Source: an uncultured Erysipelotrichaceae bacterium (GTDB taxonomy: Bacteria > Bacillota_I > Bacilli_A > RF39 > UBA660). From it: 38,923 nucleotides of DNA. Under the pieces are notes generated by a model. It was not told the origin of the DNA and made no database searches. It saw nothing but the letters and a program-made list of their open reading frames with translations. Below are positions 15,113-24,854 of the stretch, in pieces; position 1 is the first letter of the stretch; each line of letters begins with the position of its first letter. The translations under genes were made by a program, and so were the position numbers. The stretch lies in NCBI GenBank assembly GCA_902795975.1, contig CADBNE010000051.1:1-38923 (forward strand), given 5' to 3'.

Positions 15113-16429
15113 ATGAATAATGAATATAATAATAATACAATAGATACACAAACAGATGTAACAGATATTCCAGTAAATGATACTCCAGTTGATAATCAAG
15201 CATATGATATGCCTACAGGAGATTTTTTTGAAGATAGTCAAAGTAATATTAATAAAAGTATAAACAATCCTACTGCAGTTGTTGATCAATATAATCAAGT
15301 ATCTAATGGATATATTGATGATTCAGAAGGAATAAGTTCGTATGAAGATCAAATACAAAATAGTAAAGATATTTCACTATATACACAACAAGCAAAAACT
15401 GATGATTTACCTGAAAACTATAATGATGAATATGTATTTAATGAAGATATGAATAATTATAATGATCAATATGGTTATGATGATGGATATGGATACAATG
15501 ATTACTATGACAATGGAATGTATGACAATAACACAGTAGCTTACAATAATAGTGGATATAGTAGCTATGGTAATAATTTTGATACTTTAAATAGTGGTGG
15601 TTATAATACAAATGGTAACTTTACAGTTGCACCTTCATATGCCCCACCTACTAATAATATGGTTAACTTTAATCAACCACCAATGCAACAAGTTCAACCA
15701 ATACCAGTCCAAATTATTTCAGCACCAGTAGGAATACAACCTACTGCAGGTGAACTTATAAGTGATGGAACAGAACATCCTAAAACTATAGGTCCTGAAG
15801 AATTTGAAAGAAAAGTTAGAAGAAGTAAAAGACCATTTAACTTTATGTTACTTGCTGTATATGGAATCATAATAGCAGTTATTGGTTACTTTGGATACAA
15901 TCTATGGCTAGAAAAGAACTCATATAGTTTAAGTAAAGAACGTATGAATCTTGTACAAGGATATAATTATACTGAAGTAATTTACGAAAAAGGTAAATTA
16001 GATTTAAATACAAATTATGAATGGAAAAGTGATAACGAAGCAGTTGCTTCAGTAGATGAAAAAGGAAAAATTATAGGTAAAAGCAATGGAACTGCTACTA
16101 TAACAGTAAAAAGCAAAAAAACTAAAAAAACTAAAAAGATTATTGTTGAAGTAGTTAAACTAGAATTAAAAACTTTAGTGATTACTCCTAAAGAAAAAGT
16201 ATTATTTGTTGGTAATGATGCATTTAATATAATACCAAGTATTAATGGTTCAAATAAATATACATTAAATCTTGATTGGAAATCATCAAATGAAAATGTA
16301 GCTAGTGTATCTAGTGAAGGAATAGTAACAACAAAAACAAAAGGTACTACTATTGTAACAGTATCAATTCCAAATACTAAATTAAAAGCATCAATGAAAA
16401 TTATAGTAAAAGAAAAAGGAAGTAAATAA
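15113..16429 (+). CDS. Membrane protein with long disordered N-region and two BIG2 Ig-like domains (438 aa)
   Basis: Residues 1-235 are low complexity, rich in Asn, Asp, Tyr, Gly and later Pro/Gln. A basic patch RKVRRSKRP precedes a single membrane segment at about 244-264. Two Ig-like BIG2 repeats follow: about 275-345 (YEWKSDNEAVASVDEKGKI, GTATITVKS) and about 355-436 (LDWKSSNENVASVSSEGIV, GTTIVTVSI). The positive-inside rule puts the long disordered part in the cytosol and the Ig domains outside. The ribosome site is weak. The closest logic is a wall- or envelope-interacting protein with a cytosolic docking tail; no partner is evident. Confidence 0.8.
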   Translation: MNNEYNNNTIDTQTDVTDIPVNDTPVDNQAYDMPTGDFFEDSQSNINKSINNPTAVVDQYNQVSNGYIDDSEGISSYEDQIQNSKDISLYTQQAKTDDLPENYNDEYVFNEDMNNYNDQYGYDDGYGYNDYYDNGMYDNNTVAYNNSGYSSYGNNFDTLNSGGYNTNGNFTVAPSYAPPTNNMVNFNQPPMQQVQPIPVQIISAPVGIQPTAGELISDGTEHPKTIGPEEFERKVRRSKRPFNFMLLAVYGIIIAVIGYFGYNLWLEKNSYSLSKERMNLVQGYNYTEVIYEKGKLDLNTNYEWKSDNEAVASVDEKGKIIGKSNGTATITVKSKKTKKTKKIIVEVVKLELKTLVITPKEKVLFVGNDAFNIIPSINGSNKYTLNLDWKSSNENVASVSSEGIVTTKTKGTTIVTVSIPNTKLKASMKIIVKEKGSK

Positions 16430-16441
16430 TACTTCCTTTTT
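16413..16441. terminator. Bidirectional terminator
   Basis: GGAAGTA-AATAA-TACTTCC with flanking A and T runs, containing the stop of the BIG2 gene and ending at the stop of the converging 999-aa gene. Confidence 0.85.
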
Positions 16442-19439
16442 ACTTTATTAAAAATGTAAACAATATACTTAATATTGTAAATATACATATAGAACAATTT
16501 ATAAATAAATTAACATATTTATTAGATTTACTTGAACCATATACAAGTAATACAATACCAGTTAATACTGTAGGTACTATATATCTATAATCCATACTAC
16601 AAAAAAATGGATATTTAATATTAAATAAATAAAAACTAATAATATTTATTAACCAAGTAAACAATAAAACATTTAATATTACATTCTTTTTACTAAATAT
16701 ATATTTAAATATATATATTGTAGATAAAATAATTAATATAAAATTTACTAATAAATACATAATTGCATACATACCATTAAAATTAAAATTATATTCACCA
16801 AATATGGATGATTTAATAAGATATGTATATATATTATATTCACCAGGAATATAACAATAAGGATTTTTTAATAATGACTTATAATCAAGACTTATAAATC
16901 TATCTTTAATAGTATAACTACTTACTTTAGTAAAATCTGAAGGTTCTGGTACTTCAGCTTTATCAAATAATATATACCCTCTTACTTGAAACCATAATCC
17001 TATAGTAAGAGATATAATACCAAATATAACTATCTTTTTAAATATACTTGGTAACTTATCTTTATCATATTTAAAACTTTCTATAAATTTTTTAATAAAT
17101 ATATATAGTATAGGTACTGCCATAATAGCACCATTAAGTTTAGTCATTACACATAATCCAGTAACTATAGCAAGTATTATTGTATTTAACCAATTACTAT
17201 TTTCATACCAATTAATTAAATGATATATAATAGCAAACTCAAGCATAACAAGTAAACAATCATTATTTATACTACCAGATAATATTATAAATGTTGGATA
17301 AAATATCATAAAAGAATTTATAAGTAATTTATATTTATCCCCTATTTTTATTTTATCTACTATTTTATATGCATATATCATAGTAATTGATGAAAATATA
17401 ACAGTAAGAACTTGTATACCTTCTAATGCCCTATCCATTTTTATACCTATTAAAGTATTAAACTTTAACCATAGAGCACCTAATATATGAAATAATGGTG
17501 GTTGATAAAATTGCCAATCATTTCTAAAAGGTAATTTACCAAGTTTAAATAATTCATAAATGTATGCTAAATGACCATTACTATCTAATGTTTCAACATC
17601 ATGTTGTCTAATATATATATTAGTTTTTAACATATATAAAGTTCTAACTAATACTCCTATAATCATTAAATAACATGTAAAACTTCTAATATTAAAATCA
17701 TCTTTATCTTTACAATACATTATATATCCTACACTAGATAATATTATTAAAGATATAATAAATTCATTATTATGTTTTATATAAGGTGTAATAAAATATA
17801 TTAATAATTCAAATAGTACTATTAATGTTACAGGAATAAGACTATTTATTTTTTTCTTTTTTTTTTCTTCTTTTTTTGGTTTATCTTTTTTATCATGATT
17901 ATCTTCTTTACTTTCATGATATTCTTTTTCAGTATTTACACTCCATACATTCTCTTTATCTTTTCTACCTGTCATAATGTTTGAAGCTGCTTCAAATCCA
18001 GTAATCATAGAATGATCCATATTATTATATCTATGTTGGCCATTTCTACCTACACAATATAGATTATCATATTTATTAACATATTTAATAACTTCATCTA
18101 TATTTTCATATGTATCAAAATATGCTGGATAAGCTTTTTTTACTTTTTCTCTATGTGCATCTAATACATCTTCTTCATCTATTATTCCCATATGAATTAA
18201 TTCATCAGTAGCAAACTTAATACATTCTGAATCAGACATATTCCAAAATTCATCGCCCTCATTGCAAAAATATTCTAGTCCTATCCATACTGTCTCTTCT
18301 GGTTTTTCAACCATATATGGACTCCAGTTATTAAATACTTGTATTCTTCCAAGTTTTACATCAGGTTCTTGTACATATATCCAACAATCTGGAACAATAT
18401 TATTCAATGTTTTAATCTTTGTAGTATTTTTTAAGTTTAATTTATTAACAAGTAAACCTATAGTTACAAAATCTCTATATGGTAATCCTTTAGCAATTTC
18501 TTTAACTTTCTTAGGTATTTTAGCATCTATATCTAACACTAAATCTTTAAGTGGCATACTAGATATAAATATATCTCCTTTTATTTCAACATCTTTTCCA
18601 CCTACATTAGCAGTCACTGATACAATCTTATTACCTTTTACATTAATCTTCTTAACTGAGTGATTCTTTTTTATAGTACCACCCATTTTTTCTATTTCAC
18701 TAGCTACAGTTTCCCATAATTGTCCAGGACCATACTTAGGATATACATATTCTTCTATTAAAGATGTTTCCTTCTTTTTATTTATATGTAACATATCTTT
18801 AATAACTGCCATAATAGATAATCCTTTAACCCTCTGACTACCCCAATCAGCAGATATTTCACTTGGATGTCTACCCCATAATTTTTCTGTATACTTTTCA
18901 AAAAACATACTATATAATTGTTTACCAAATCTATTTATATAAAAGTTTTCTAATGATGATTCCTCTTTTTTTACTATCATACTTTTTATATAACTAGTAC
19001 CACTTTTTATAGTTCTGCCTAATCCCATATTTGTAAATGTTTGTAATTTAAAACTAATAGGATAATCAAAAAACTTCTTTAAATAATATATTCTTGATAT
19101 TCTATTTCTTACTAACATTACTCTATCTTCTTTTTCAGGATCTGGTCCTACTTCTGCAATATTCTTTTCTCTACCTAATTTTTTATCATCAAAAGATGGA
19201 CTTCCTTGTAATGGCATTATTTTATTCCAAAAATCTACTACTTTAGGATTTTTAGAAAAAAATCTATGTCCACCAATATCCATTCTATTTCCTTTATAAT
19301 TAACTGTTCTTGATATACCACCAATACTATCTGATTCTTCTAGTATTAATACATCATACTTTTTACTTTTATCAAGTAATTCATATCCTGCCGATAATCC
19401 TGCTGGGCCAGCACCTATAATTACTACTTTCTTTTTCAT
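16440..19439 (-). CDS. Flavin oxidoreductase fused to GT-C glycosyltransferase (999 aa)
   Basis: N-terminal half: an FAD-dependent oxidoreductase with Rossmann [18 protein letters not shown] (residues 5-22), [14 protein letters not shown] (about 56-63) and a C-terminal FAD motif around [18 protein letters not shown]. It is of the amine-oxidase/UDP-galactopyranose-mutase-like group. A Lys/Glu-rich linker follows at about 505-532. C-terminal half: about ten membrane segments with [13 protein letters not shown] near residue 616 and FYQPPLFH, the first-loop Asp and aromatic features of GT-C (ArnT/PMT-like, family 39) transferases, which use polyprenyl-phosphate sugars. One continuous frame joins both. 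It suggests nucleotide- or lipid-linked sugar modification coupled to transfer. Start has AAGGTGATTG in front. Confidence 0.85.
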   Translation of the reverse strand: MKKKVVIIGAGPAGLSAGYELLDKSKKYDVLILEESDSIGGISRTVNYKGNRMDIGGHRFFSKNPKVVDFWNKIMPLQGSPSFDDKKLGREKNIAEVGPDPEKEDRVMLVRNRISRIYYLKKFFDYPISFKLQTFTNMGLGRTIKSGTSYIKSMIVKKEESSLENFYINRFGKQLYSMFFEKYTEKLWGRHPSEISADWGSQRVKGLSIMAVIKDMLHINKKKETSLIEEYVYPKYGPGQLWETVASEIEKMGGTIKKNHSVKKINVKGNKIVSVTANVGGKDVEIKGDIFISSMPLKDLVLDIDAKIPKKVKEIAKGLPYRDFVTIGLLVNKLNLKNTTKIKTLNNIVPDCWIYVQEPDVKLGRIQVFNNWSPYMVEKPEETVWIGLEYFCNEGDEFWNMSDSECIKFATDELIHMGIIDEEDVLDAHREKVKKAYPAYFDTYENIDEVIKYVNKYDNLYCVGRNGQHRYNNMDHSMITGFEAASNIMTGRKDKENVWSVNTEKEYHESKEDNHDKKDKPKKEEKKKKKINSLIPVTLIVLFELLIYFITPYIKHNNEFIISLIILSSVGYIMYCKDKDDFNIRSFTCYLMIIGVLVRTLYMLKTNIYIRQHDVETLDSNGHLAYIYELFKLGKLPFRNDWQFYQPPLFHILGALWLKFNTLIGIKMDRALEGIQVLTVIFSSITMIYAYKIVDKIKIGDKYKLLINSFMIFYPTFIILSGSINNDCLLVMLEFAIIYHLINWYENSNWLNTIILAIVTGLCVMTKLNGAIMAVPILYIFIKKFIESFKYDKDKLPSIFKKIVIFGIISLTIGLWFQVRGYILFDKAEVPEPSDFTKVSSYTIKDRFISLDYKSLLKNPYCYIPGEYNIYTYLIKSSIFGEYNFNFNGMYAIMYLLVNFILIILSTIYIFKYIFSKKNVILNVLLFTWLINIISFYLFNIKYPFFCSMDYRYIVPTVLTGIVLLVYGSSKSNKYVNLFINCSICIFTILSILFTFLIK

Positions 19440-19520
19440 TCAATCACCTTGTTATCCCTATTATATCATATCTATAAAGCATTTATATTTTTTTTAAGAA
19501 TATTATTAATTAGGTGATTA

Positions 19521-19712
19521 ATGAAAACACTATTTAATATACTAGGTATACTACTTACTTCTATAGGAATAATATATATAATAAGTTATCTTAATTTACT
19601 AACTATTGGGTATAATTTTACTTATTATGTTTACTTTATAATTAGAAGGATAGAATGTTTATTAGTATTACCTGGTATTATGATATTAATAATAAATAAT
19701 AAAGGAGATTAA
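19521..19712 (+). CDS. Small membrane protein (63 aa)
   Basis: Two hydrophobic segments (about 5-27 and 32-57, the second broken by IIRRIE). Start follows TTAGGTGATTA. It ends 1 nt before the next gene and so is the first gene of a four-gene operon. Family not recognised. Confidence 0.55.
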   Translation: MKTLFNILGILLTSIGIIYIISYLNLLTIGYNFTYYVYFIIRRIECLLVLPGIMILIINNKGD

Positions 19713-19713
19713 T

Positions 19714-20325
19714 ATGAACTATGTATATAATATATATTTAAATTTTAATAAAAATTATTTTGATTTTTATGAATGGTCAGATGAAGATAATATATTACAA
19801 ATAAATAAAATACCTATAATAAAAATAGATACATCTAAATATCTTGAAATAATAAGTAATAATATTAAAATAGATGATAATCTATTTAATGAAATATATA
19901 ATAAAACAGAAATAACTAATAATAAAAATAGTACATGTATTATAGTTACAGATACTAGAAATGTTGTAGCACTTAAATTTAATAATAATAAAGAAAGTAT
20001 AATGATTTCATCATTTGAGTTAGAAAATGAATATCAAATACTTAATAAAATAAAAAAGTTAAAAACGTATAATATAGAATATAAAATATTAAATAAGAGA
20101 AAATATATATTTGAAACTAGAGAAGAATATAATAAAAATAAATACTTATTAAATAATATAAATAAATTATCTTATGATACTTTAAAATATATTTATTATG
20201 AATGTTTTAACAAAGAAAATAATAATTATAATATAATGCTTAATGAATTAAAAGACAAAATACTTAATAATGATTTAATATGTAATAAAATATATAATAT
20301 ATTAAACCCTATATCTACAAATTAA
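19714..20325 (+). CDS. Conserved-looking cytosolic protein (203 aa)
   Basis: Not recognised with certainty. The opening YVYNIYLNFNKNYFDFYEWSDEDNI has a strand-turn-strand pattern, then IPIIKIDTS, a beta-rich centre (CIIVTDTRNVVALKF) and a helical C-terminal half. No membrane segment or metal motif. It starts after AAAGGAG, immediately after the small membrane gene, and ends 28 nt before the rRNA methyltransferase gene. Position suggests a link with RNA or translation housekeeping, which remains an inference. Confidence 0.65.
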   Translation: MNYVYNIYLNFNKNYFDFYEWSDEDNILQINKIPIIKIDTSKYLEIISNNIKIDDNLFNEIYNKTEITNNKNSTCIIVTDTRNVVALKFNNNKESIMISSFELENEYQILNKIKKLKTYNIEYKILNKRKYIFETREEYNKNKYLLNNINKLSYDTLKYIYYECFNKENNNYNIMLNELKDKILNNDLICNKIYNILNPISTN

Positions 20326-20353
20326 TGATATAATGGTTTAAGAGGTGTTCATT

Positions 20354-21469
20354 ATGTATGAAGTAACTATTATTGATTATGATCATCAAGGAAGAGGTAT
20401 GGCTAGAATAAATGATAAAATATGCTTTATACCAAATACTATGATAGATGAAATAGTAAAAATAAATATAGTAAAAGACAAAAAGAAATTTATGGAGGGA
20501 GAAGTAATAGAATATATTAAAACTAATCCTAAAAGAATAGATAATATATGTCCATATTATAAAACATGTGGAGGATGTGATATATTACACCTACCCTATG
20601 ATGAACAATTAATATATAAAGAAAATAAAATTAAAAATATTATTAAAAGATATTTAAAAGAAGATATAAAAATAAATAATATAGTATCTAGTGATAAACA
20701 ATTTAATTATCGTAATAAAGTAACATTACAAGTAGATAAAGATAAATTTGGTTTTTATAGTAAAAAAAGTAATGATATAACACCTATTAATAAATGTTTA
20801 TTATTAGATAATAAATTAAATGATTATATAAAAACTATAGATAATACTAGTGAAAAAATAGTACTTAGAACTAATGGTACTGATGTATTAGATAACTATA
20901 ATGATAGAATTATAAAAACTATTGGTAATAAGAAATATGAAGTATCACTTGAATCATTCTTTCAAGTAAATGATAATGTAACATATAAAATGTATGAAAA
21001 AGTAAAAGAGTATGTAAATAGTACAAGTAATGATACTATACTAGATTTATATTGTGGTACAGGTACTATAGGAATATACTTATCAGATAATTGTAAAGAA
21101 GTATTAGGTATAGAAATAAATAAACAAGCTATTAAGGATGCTAAAAAGAATAAAGAACTAAATAATTTAGATAATATATCTTTTATAGCAGAAGATGTAT
21201 CTAAAGTAATTAATAAAGTAAATATTAAACCTACTATAGTAGTAGTAGACCCACCTAGAGCAGGATTAGATGAAAAAACTATTAAGGAAATAATTAAAAT
21301 GAACCCAAATAGATTAGTATATGTATCATGTGATCCAATGACTCTAGTAAGAGATTTAAATATATTAAAATATTATTTTAATATAAAAGAGATAACACCA
21401 TTTGATATGTTCCCTAATACTTATCATGTTGAATCAGTTTGTCTTTTAGAAAAAAAAGTAAATAGTTAA
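20354..21469 (+). CDS. rlmD: 23S rRNA (uracil-5-)-methyltransferase RlmD type
   Basis: SAM-dependent m5U methyltransferase of the RumA/TrmA family. A short TRAM-like N-terminus (YEVTIIDYDHQGRGMAR) comes first. The Fe-S motif CPYYKTCGGC (Cys about 66, 72, 75, with a later Cys near 150) follows. Then FQVND, SAM site LDLYCGTGTIGI (about 229), DPPRAGL (about 298) and the nucleophile Cys in VSCDP (about 325). At 371 aa it is shorter than most RlmD proteins (about 430-460). The start at 20354 follows AGAGGTG; the GTG at 20345 lies in that ribosome site. In Bacillota such enzymes may modify U747, U1939 or both, so the exact site is uncertain. Confidence 0.9.
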   Translation: MYEVTIIDYDHQGRGMARINDKICFIPNTMIDEIVKINIVKDKKKFMEGEVIEYIKTNPKRIDNICPYYKTCGGCDILHLPYDEQLIYKENKIKNIIKRYLKEDIKINNIVSSDKQFNYRNKVTLQVDKDKFGFYSKKSNDITPINKCLLLDNKLNDYIKTIDNTSEKIVLRTNGTDVLDNYNDRIIKTIGNKKYEVSLESFFQVNDNVTYKMYEKVKEYVNSTSNDTILDLYCGTGTIGIYLSDNCKEVLGIEINKQAIKDAKKNKELNNLDNISFIAEDVSKVINKVNIKPTIVVVDPPRAGLDEKTIKEIIKMNPNRLVYVSCDPMTLVRDLNILKYYFNIKEITPFDMFPNTYHVESVCLLEKKVNS

Positions 21470-21484
21470 TATAAAGGAGTATGT

Positions 21485-22159
21485 ATGAAAAAGAAATTAT
21501 TATTTGCTATATTATTATTATTAATAGTATGTGGATGTAAAAATGAAGAATCAAGTAACCATATAATTCATTATAGTGATAATATAAATATATATGATAT
21601 TAAAGAAAAAAATAATAAATTAGAAATAGATAAAAGTGATATTATAGTATGTGTTAAAGCGCCTTGTAATCCAATTAAAGAAAAAAGTTTTACTAAGGAT
21701 AATAAAAAAGAATATAAAGAATTTATAAAAGAATTATTTAAAGATAAAGATGATAATGAATTATCAATTACTAATAAAGATTTAAATGATAAACAAAAAA
21801 ATATATTATATGAAATAATAGATAAAGAAAAAGAATTACAATATAAAATAACTAATGAAGAATATAATAATAATTATAAAGATAGAGGTTATTATGTAGA
21901 TACCAAAGATAATAAAACTATTGTTACTGTAGCATCAGGAGAGCATTCTACTGGAGGATATAGTATAAAAGTAACAAAAGTATCTAGTAATAGTAAGAAT
22001 GTTGTTATATATGTAGAAGAAACTAAACCAAATCCTAAAGATATAGTTACACAAGCATTTACCTACCCAACTACTACAATAGAATTTGATAGTAATTTAG
22101 ATAAAATTAAAGTAGTAGAAGTAAATACTAATTATGAATATGAAAAGAAATCCAATTAA
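21485..22159 (+). CDS. Lipoprotein with PrcB-like C-terminal domain (224 aa)
   Basis: Signal peptide with lipobox VCGC (lipidated Cys about 18). The middle is charged and helical. Residues about 145-215 carry YYVDTKDNKTIVTVASGEHSTGGYSIKV and KPNPKDIVTQAFTYP, matching the PrcB_C domain, named for a subunit of the Treponema dentilysin protease complex and common in Firmicute lipoproteins. Starts after AAAGGAG, 15 nt after rlmD, as last gene of that operon. Extracytoplasmic, role unknown; no protease gene is adjacent. Confidence 0.8.
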   Translation: MKKKLLFAILLLLIVCGCKNEESSNHIIHYSDNINIYDIKEKNNKLEIDKSDIIVCVKAPCNPIKEKSFTKDNKKEYKEFIKELFKDKDDNELSITNKDLNDKQKNILYEIIDKEKELQYKITNEEYNNNYKDRGYYVDTKDNKTIVTVASGEHSTGGYSIKVTKVSSNSKNVVIYVEETKPNPKDIVTQAFTYPTTTIEFDSNLDKIKVVEVNTNYEYEKKSN

Positions 22160-22177
22160 GGATTTCTTTATTTTTTT
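22144..22177 (+). terminator. Terminator of the 19521-22159 operon
   Basis: AAAGAAATCC/GGATTTCTTT with the TAA stop in the 6-nt loop, then a T-rich tail reaching into the end of the converging gene. Confidence 0.85.
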
Positions 22178-22872
22178 GTAGCAGTTATTGTTTTAATACA
22201 TTTACCATTTATTAATTTAGCATCATTATCATAACAATATAATATTTCATCATGTAATGGATAACAATAATATTCATCTGGTACACCAAAACCAATTTGT
22301 CTTATCATAACTTGATTTTCATCACAACTTTGTGTATCTGTATTAATTTTTTCACTAAAGCTAATACATCCACCTGTTGATTTATGTAATCCTTCTGGAC
22401 ATCCTAATAATGCATCTTCAGTTATAGTACATTTATCACCATTTAATGTATATTCTTTAGGACAAGTATATGTTGTAGTACTATTACTTTGTTTATTACT
22501 ATTTGAAATTTTATTACTATTACTTTTCTTATTACTAGTAACTTGACTAGTTTTATTACTTTTTTTATTACTATTAGCCTGATTACTTACAGCATTATTT
22601 GAATTGCTTACTATTGTATTATTACTTGTAATATTATTTGATATAAGATTACTATTTGAATTAGATACAACATTACTATTACTTACTATATTACTGTTAG
22701 GATTACTAATTATATTAGAATTACTTAATATATTACTACCCATAGTATTACTGTTTGAATTACTATTATAATTATTATCATTATTACTATTCCCTTTACC
22801 TATAATAAATATAATAATTATTAATACTACTATACAACTAATTATTATTATTCTATTTTTCATATTCATCAT
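22168..22872 (-). CDS. Membrane-anchored protein with Ser/Asn stalk and Cys-rich head (234 aa)
   Basis: N-terminal membrane anchor (about 6-25), then about 100 residues almost wholly of Ser and Asn with scattered Ile, Val, Lys and Thr in a repeated SNSN(I/V)-like unit. The C-terminal head (about 135-234) has eight Cys in pairs such as CPKEYTLNGDKC, CPEGLHKSTGGC and YCYDNDAKLINGKC. The order anchor-stalk-head suggests an extracellular protein with four disulfides, resembling small EGF-like knots, although the match is by pattern only. Three possible ATG starts lie within 9 bp, without a clear ribosome site. It is divergent from the GNAT-APH gene. Confidence 0.7.
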   Translation of the reverse strand: MMNMKNRIIIISCIVVLIIIIFIIGKGNSNNDNNYNSNSNSNTMGSNILSNSNIISNPNSNIVSNSNVVSNSNSNLISNNITSNNTIVSNSNNAVSNQANSNKKSNKTSQVTSNKKSNSNKISNSNKQSNSTTTYTCPKEYTLNGDKCTITEDALLGCPEGLHKSTGGCISFSEKINTDTQSCDENQVMIRQIGFGVPDEYYCYPLHDEILYCYDNDAKLINGKCIKTITATKK

Positions 22873-22912
22873 TATATTAAATATATCATAAAAATAATAT
22901 ATATAAAATATG

Positions 22913-22940
22913 TTTACATAGATTTTTTATATAGTATAAT
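22913..22940 (+). promoter_or_regulatory. Promoter of the GNAT-APH gene
   Basis: TTTACA (22913-22918), 16-bp spacer, perfect TATAAT (22935-22940), 23 bp before the ATG. Confidence 0.65.
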
Positions 22941-22963
22941 AATTATAGAATTAAGGTGATAAT

Positions 22964-24283
22964 ATGGATAAATATGATATAGTTATGGAATCTAAAAATA
23001 TATATTATGTTAAATTAAGTGAATATTTATTAGATGACTACCTATTAATGATAAATGATATAGATGTTCAAAAATTAATATCTACTGAAAAAAATAATTA
23101 TACAAAGGAACAAGAATTAGAATGGATAAGAAATAATAAAGATAATACCAATAACAATTTTATTTTTTCTATGATAGAAAAAAATACTAATAAATTTATA
23201 GGTAATATAGAATTAAAAGATATCAATAATAATAGTTCAGAAATAGGTATATGTATTACTAAAGATATGCAAAATAAAAAATATGGTTCAGAATGCTTAC
23301 ATAAAATAATTGATTATGCTTTTAATACTATTAATTTAAAAGAACTAACTTTAGTAGTTTTTTCTAGTAATTTAAGAGCACATCATTTATACTCTAAACT
23401 AGGATTTAATGAATATAAAATAGAATCAACACATGATATAGATGGTAATCCTGTGGCAGACATATATATGAAGAAATGTAAACCAATAATAAATATACAA
23501 ACTATAATAAATGATTTACAATGTAAACTAAATATTAGTGTAAATGAAGATAAAATAACACATTATACTGATGGCGCTACTGAATCTATAGTATTTAGTA
23601 TAGATAATAAATATTTAATTAAAACTATGGATAATCATACATTAGAAGTACAAGAAGAATTCTTTAATAATTATAGTAATGATTGTTTTCAAAAAGTATT
23701 ATATATAAATAAAGAATTAAAATATATTTGTTTTGAATATATAGATGGTGTAAAAGAAAAAGATTATAGTATATATAATACTGAATATATAATTAAACAA
23801 ATATATGATATATGTAATATATATAAACCATATGAATATGAAGGATATGGATATTTATATGAAGATAATAAAACATGGTATCAATTCTTATATGATGAAG
23901 TTATGTATTCTAGTAAAGAAATACCTGATATAGATATGCACAGAGTTAATGATTCTTTAAATAAAATTAAAGAGTTTAATGTGGATAAATACCTAATACA
24001 TGGTGACTTTGGTGTGCATAACTTTATAATCAATAATGGTAAAATAAAAGTAATAGACCCTATGGGAGTTATAGGTGATCAACTATATGATTTCTATTTT
24101 GCTACTCTATCTACCCCTGCTCTATTTAATAATATAGATTTAATACTTAGTTATTTTGATAAAGATATTGAATATAAAAAAGCATTATTTAATATAGTAT
24201 TATATATTAGAATGAGTAGAGCTTATAAATATGATAGAAATCATTTTGATAAATATTTAGAATTATATGAAAGATGTGAATAA
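22964..24283 (+). CDS. GNAT acetyltransferase fused to aminoglycoside-phosphotransferase-like kinase (439 aa)
   Basis: Residues about 12-170 are a RimJ/RimL-type GNAT domain: FIGNIELKD, EIGICITKDMQNKKYGSECL (acetyl-CoA pyrophosphate loop) and LRAHHLYSKLGF. Residues about 180-439 are an APH/choline-kinase fold: IVFSIDNKYLIK for the nucleotide Lys, YLIHGDFGVHNFI (Brenner motif, about 343-355, with catalytic Asp and Asn), and VIDPMGVIGDQLYDF for the metal-binding Asp. The order is the same as in the bifunctional AAC(6')-APH(2'') aminoglycoside resistance enzyme, but the sequences look distant from it. One continuous frame, ATG after AAGGTGAT. Substrate unknown; drug modification is possible but not shown. 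Confidence 0.85.
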   Translation: MDKYDIVMESKNIYYVKLSEYLLDDYLLMINDIDVQKLISTEKNNYTKEQELEWIRNNKDNTNNNFIFSMIEKNTNKFIGNIELKDINNNSSEIGICITKDMQNKKYGSECLHKIIDYAFNTINLKELTLVVFSSNLRAHHLYSKLGFNEYKIESTHDIDGNPVADIYMKKCKPIINIQTIINDLQCKLNISVNEDKITHYTDGATESIVFSIDNKYLIKTMDNHTLEVQEEFFNNYSNDCFQKVLYINKELKYICFEYIDGVKEKDYSIYNTEYIIKQIYDICNIYKPYEYEGYGYLYEDNKTWYQFLYDEVMYSSKEIPDIDMHRVNDSLNKIKEFNVDKYLIHGDFGVHNFIINNGKIKVIDPMGVIGDQLYDFYFATLSTPALFNNIDLILSYFDKDIEYKKALFNIVLYIRMSRAYKYDRNHFDKYLELYERCE

Positions 24284-24286
24284 AAT

Positions 24287-24315
24287 AAAAGAGAATAATT
24301 ATTCTCTTTTTTTAT
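24287..24315. terminator. Bidirectional terminator
   Basis: AAAAGAGAATAATTATTCTCTTTT is a perfect palindrome between the converging GNAT-APH and mntP genes. Confidence 0.85.
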
Positions 24316-24851
24316 ATTATCATTTTAATTCCTAATATAATAAGTATTACACCACCTAATATTTGACTTTTATTCTTATACTTAATACCAAATATATTAC
24401 CTATTTTTACTCCTATAATAGATAATATAAATGTAATAATAAATATAATTATACTAGATAAATATATATTAACATCCAAAAGAGAAAATGTAACTCCAAT
24501 AGTAAGTGCATCTATACTAGTAGCAATACTAGGTAATATCATTGCTTTAAATGATACATCATCATCTATATCTTTATATTCACTTTTAGATTCTCTAATC
24601 ATGCTTATACCTAATATAACTAATAATATACACGCTATAAAATGACTATAGACTTTTATATTATTACCTAAATAACTACCAAATAAATAACCTATAATAG
24701 GCATAATTAATTGGAATATAGCAAACCAACTAGATATTATAATAGCTTTATATAAAGAAAAATACTTCATACATAATCCTTTACTTATAGCAACACTACA
24801 AGCATCCATACCAAGACTAATACTAATTATTATTAATTCTAATATATTCAT
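24312..24851 (-). CDS. mntP: Manganese efflux pump MntP
   Basis: Six membrane segments over 179 aa, the usual length. Both conserved halves carry the acidic signatures: SLGMDACSVAISKGL at about 12-26 and ATSIDALTIGVTFSL at about 111-125, where the Asp residues are needed for Mn2+ transport in this family. It exports Mn2+ from the cytosol. It lies 3 nt after the stop of the TspO-like gene and is co-transcribed with it. Some mntP genes are controlled by the yybP-ykoY riboswitch, but I see none here. Confidence 0.92.
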   Translation of the reverse strand: MNILELIIISISLGMDACSVAISKGLCMKYFSLYKAIIISSWFAIFQLIMPIIGYLFGSYLGNNIKVYSHFIACILLVILGISMIRESKSEYKDIDDDVSFKAMILPSIATSIDALTIGVTFSLLDVNIYLSSIIIFIITFILSIIGVKIGNIFGIKYKNKSQILGGVILIILGIKMII

Positions 24852-24854
24852 ATA

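Noticed and set aside
16015..16497. 160-aa minus-strand frame across the BIG2 coding region and the next gene's end
   Set aside because: Opposite-strand shadow of two well-supported genes, no ribosome site, hydrophobic only because of the complementary AT-rich codons.
18262..18663. 133-aa plus-strand frame inside the 999-aa fusion gene
   Set aside because: Shadow of the oxidoreductase domain; no start signal and no recognisable domain.
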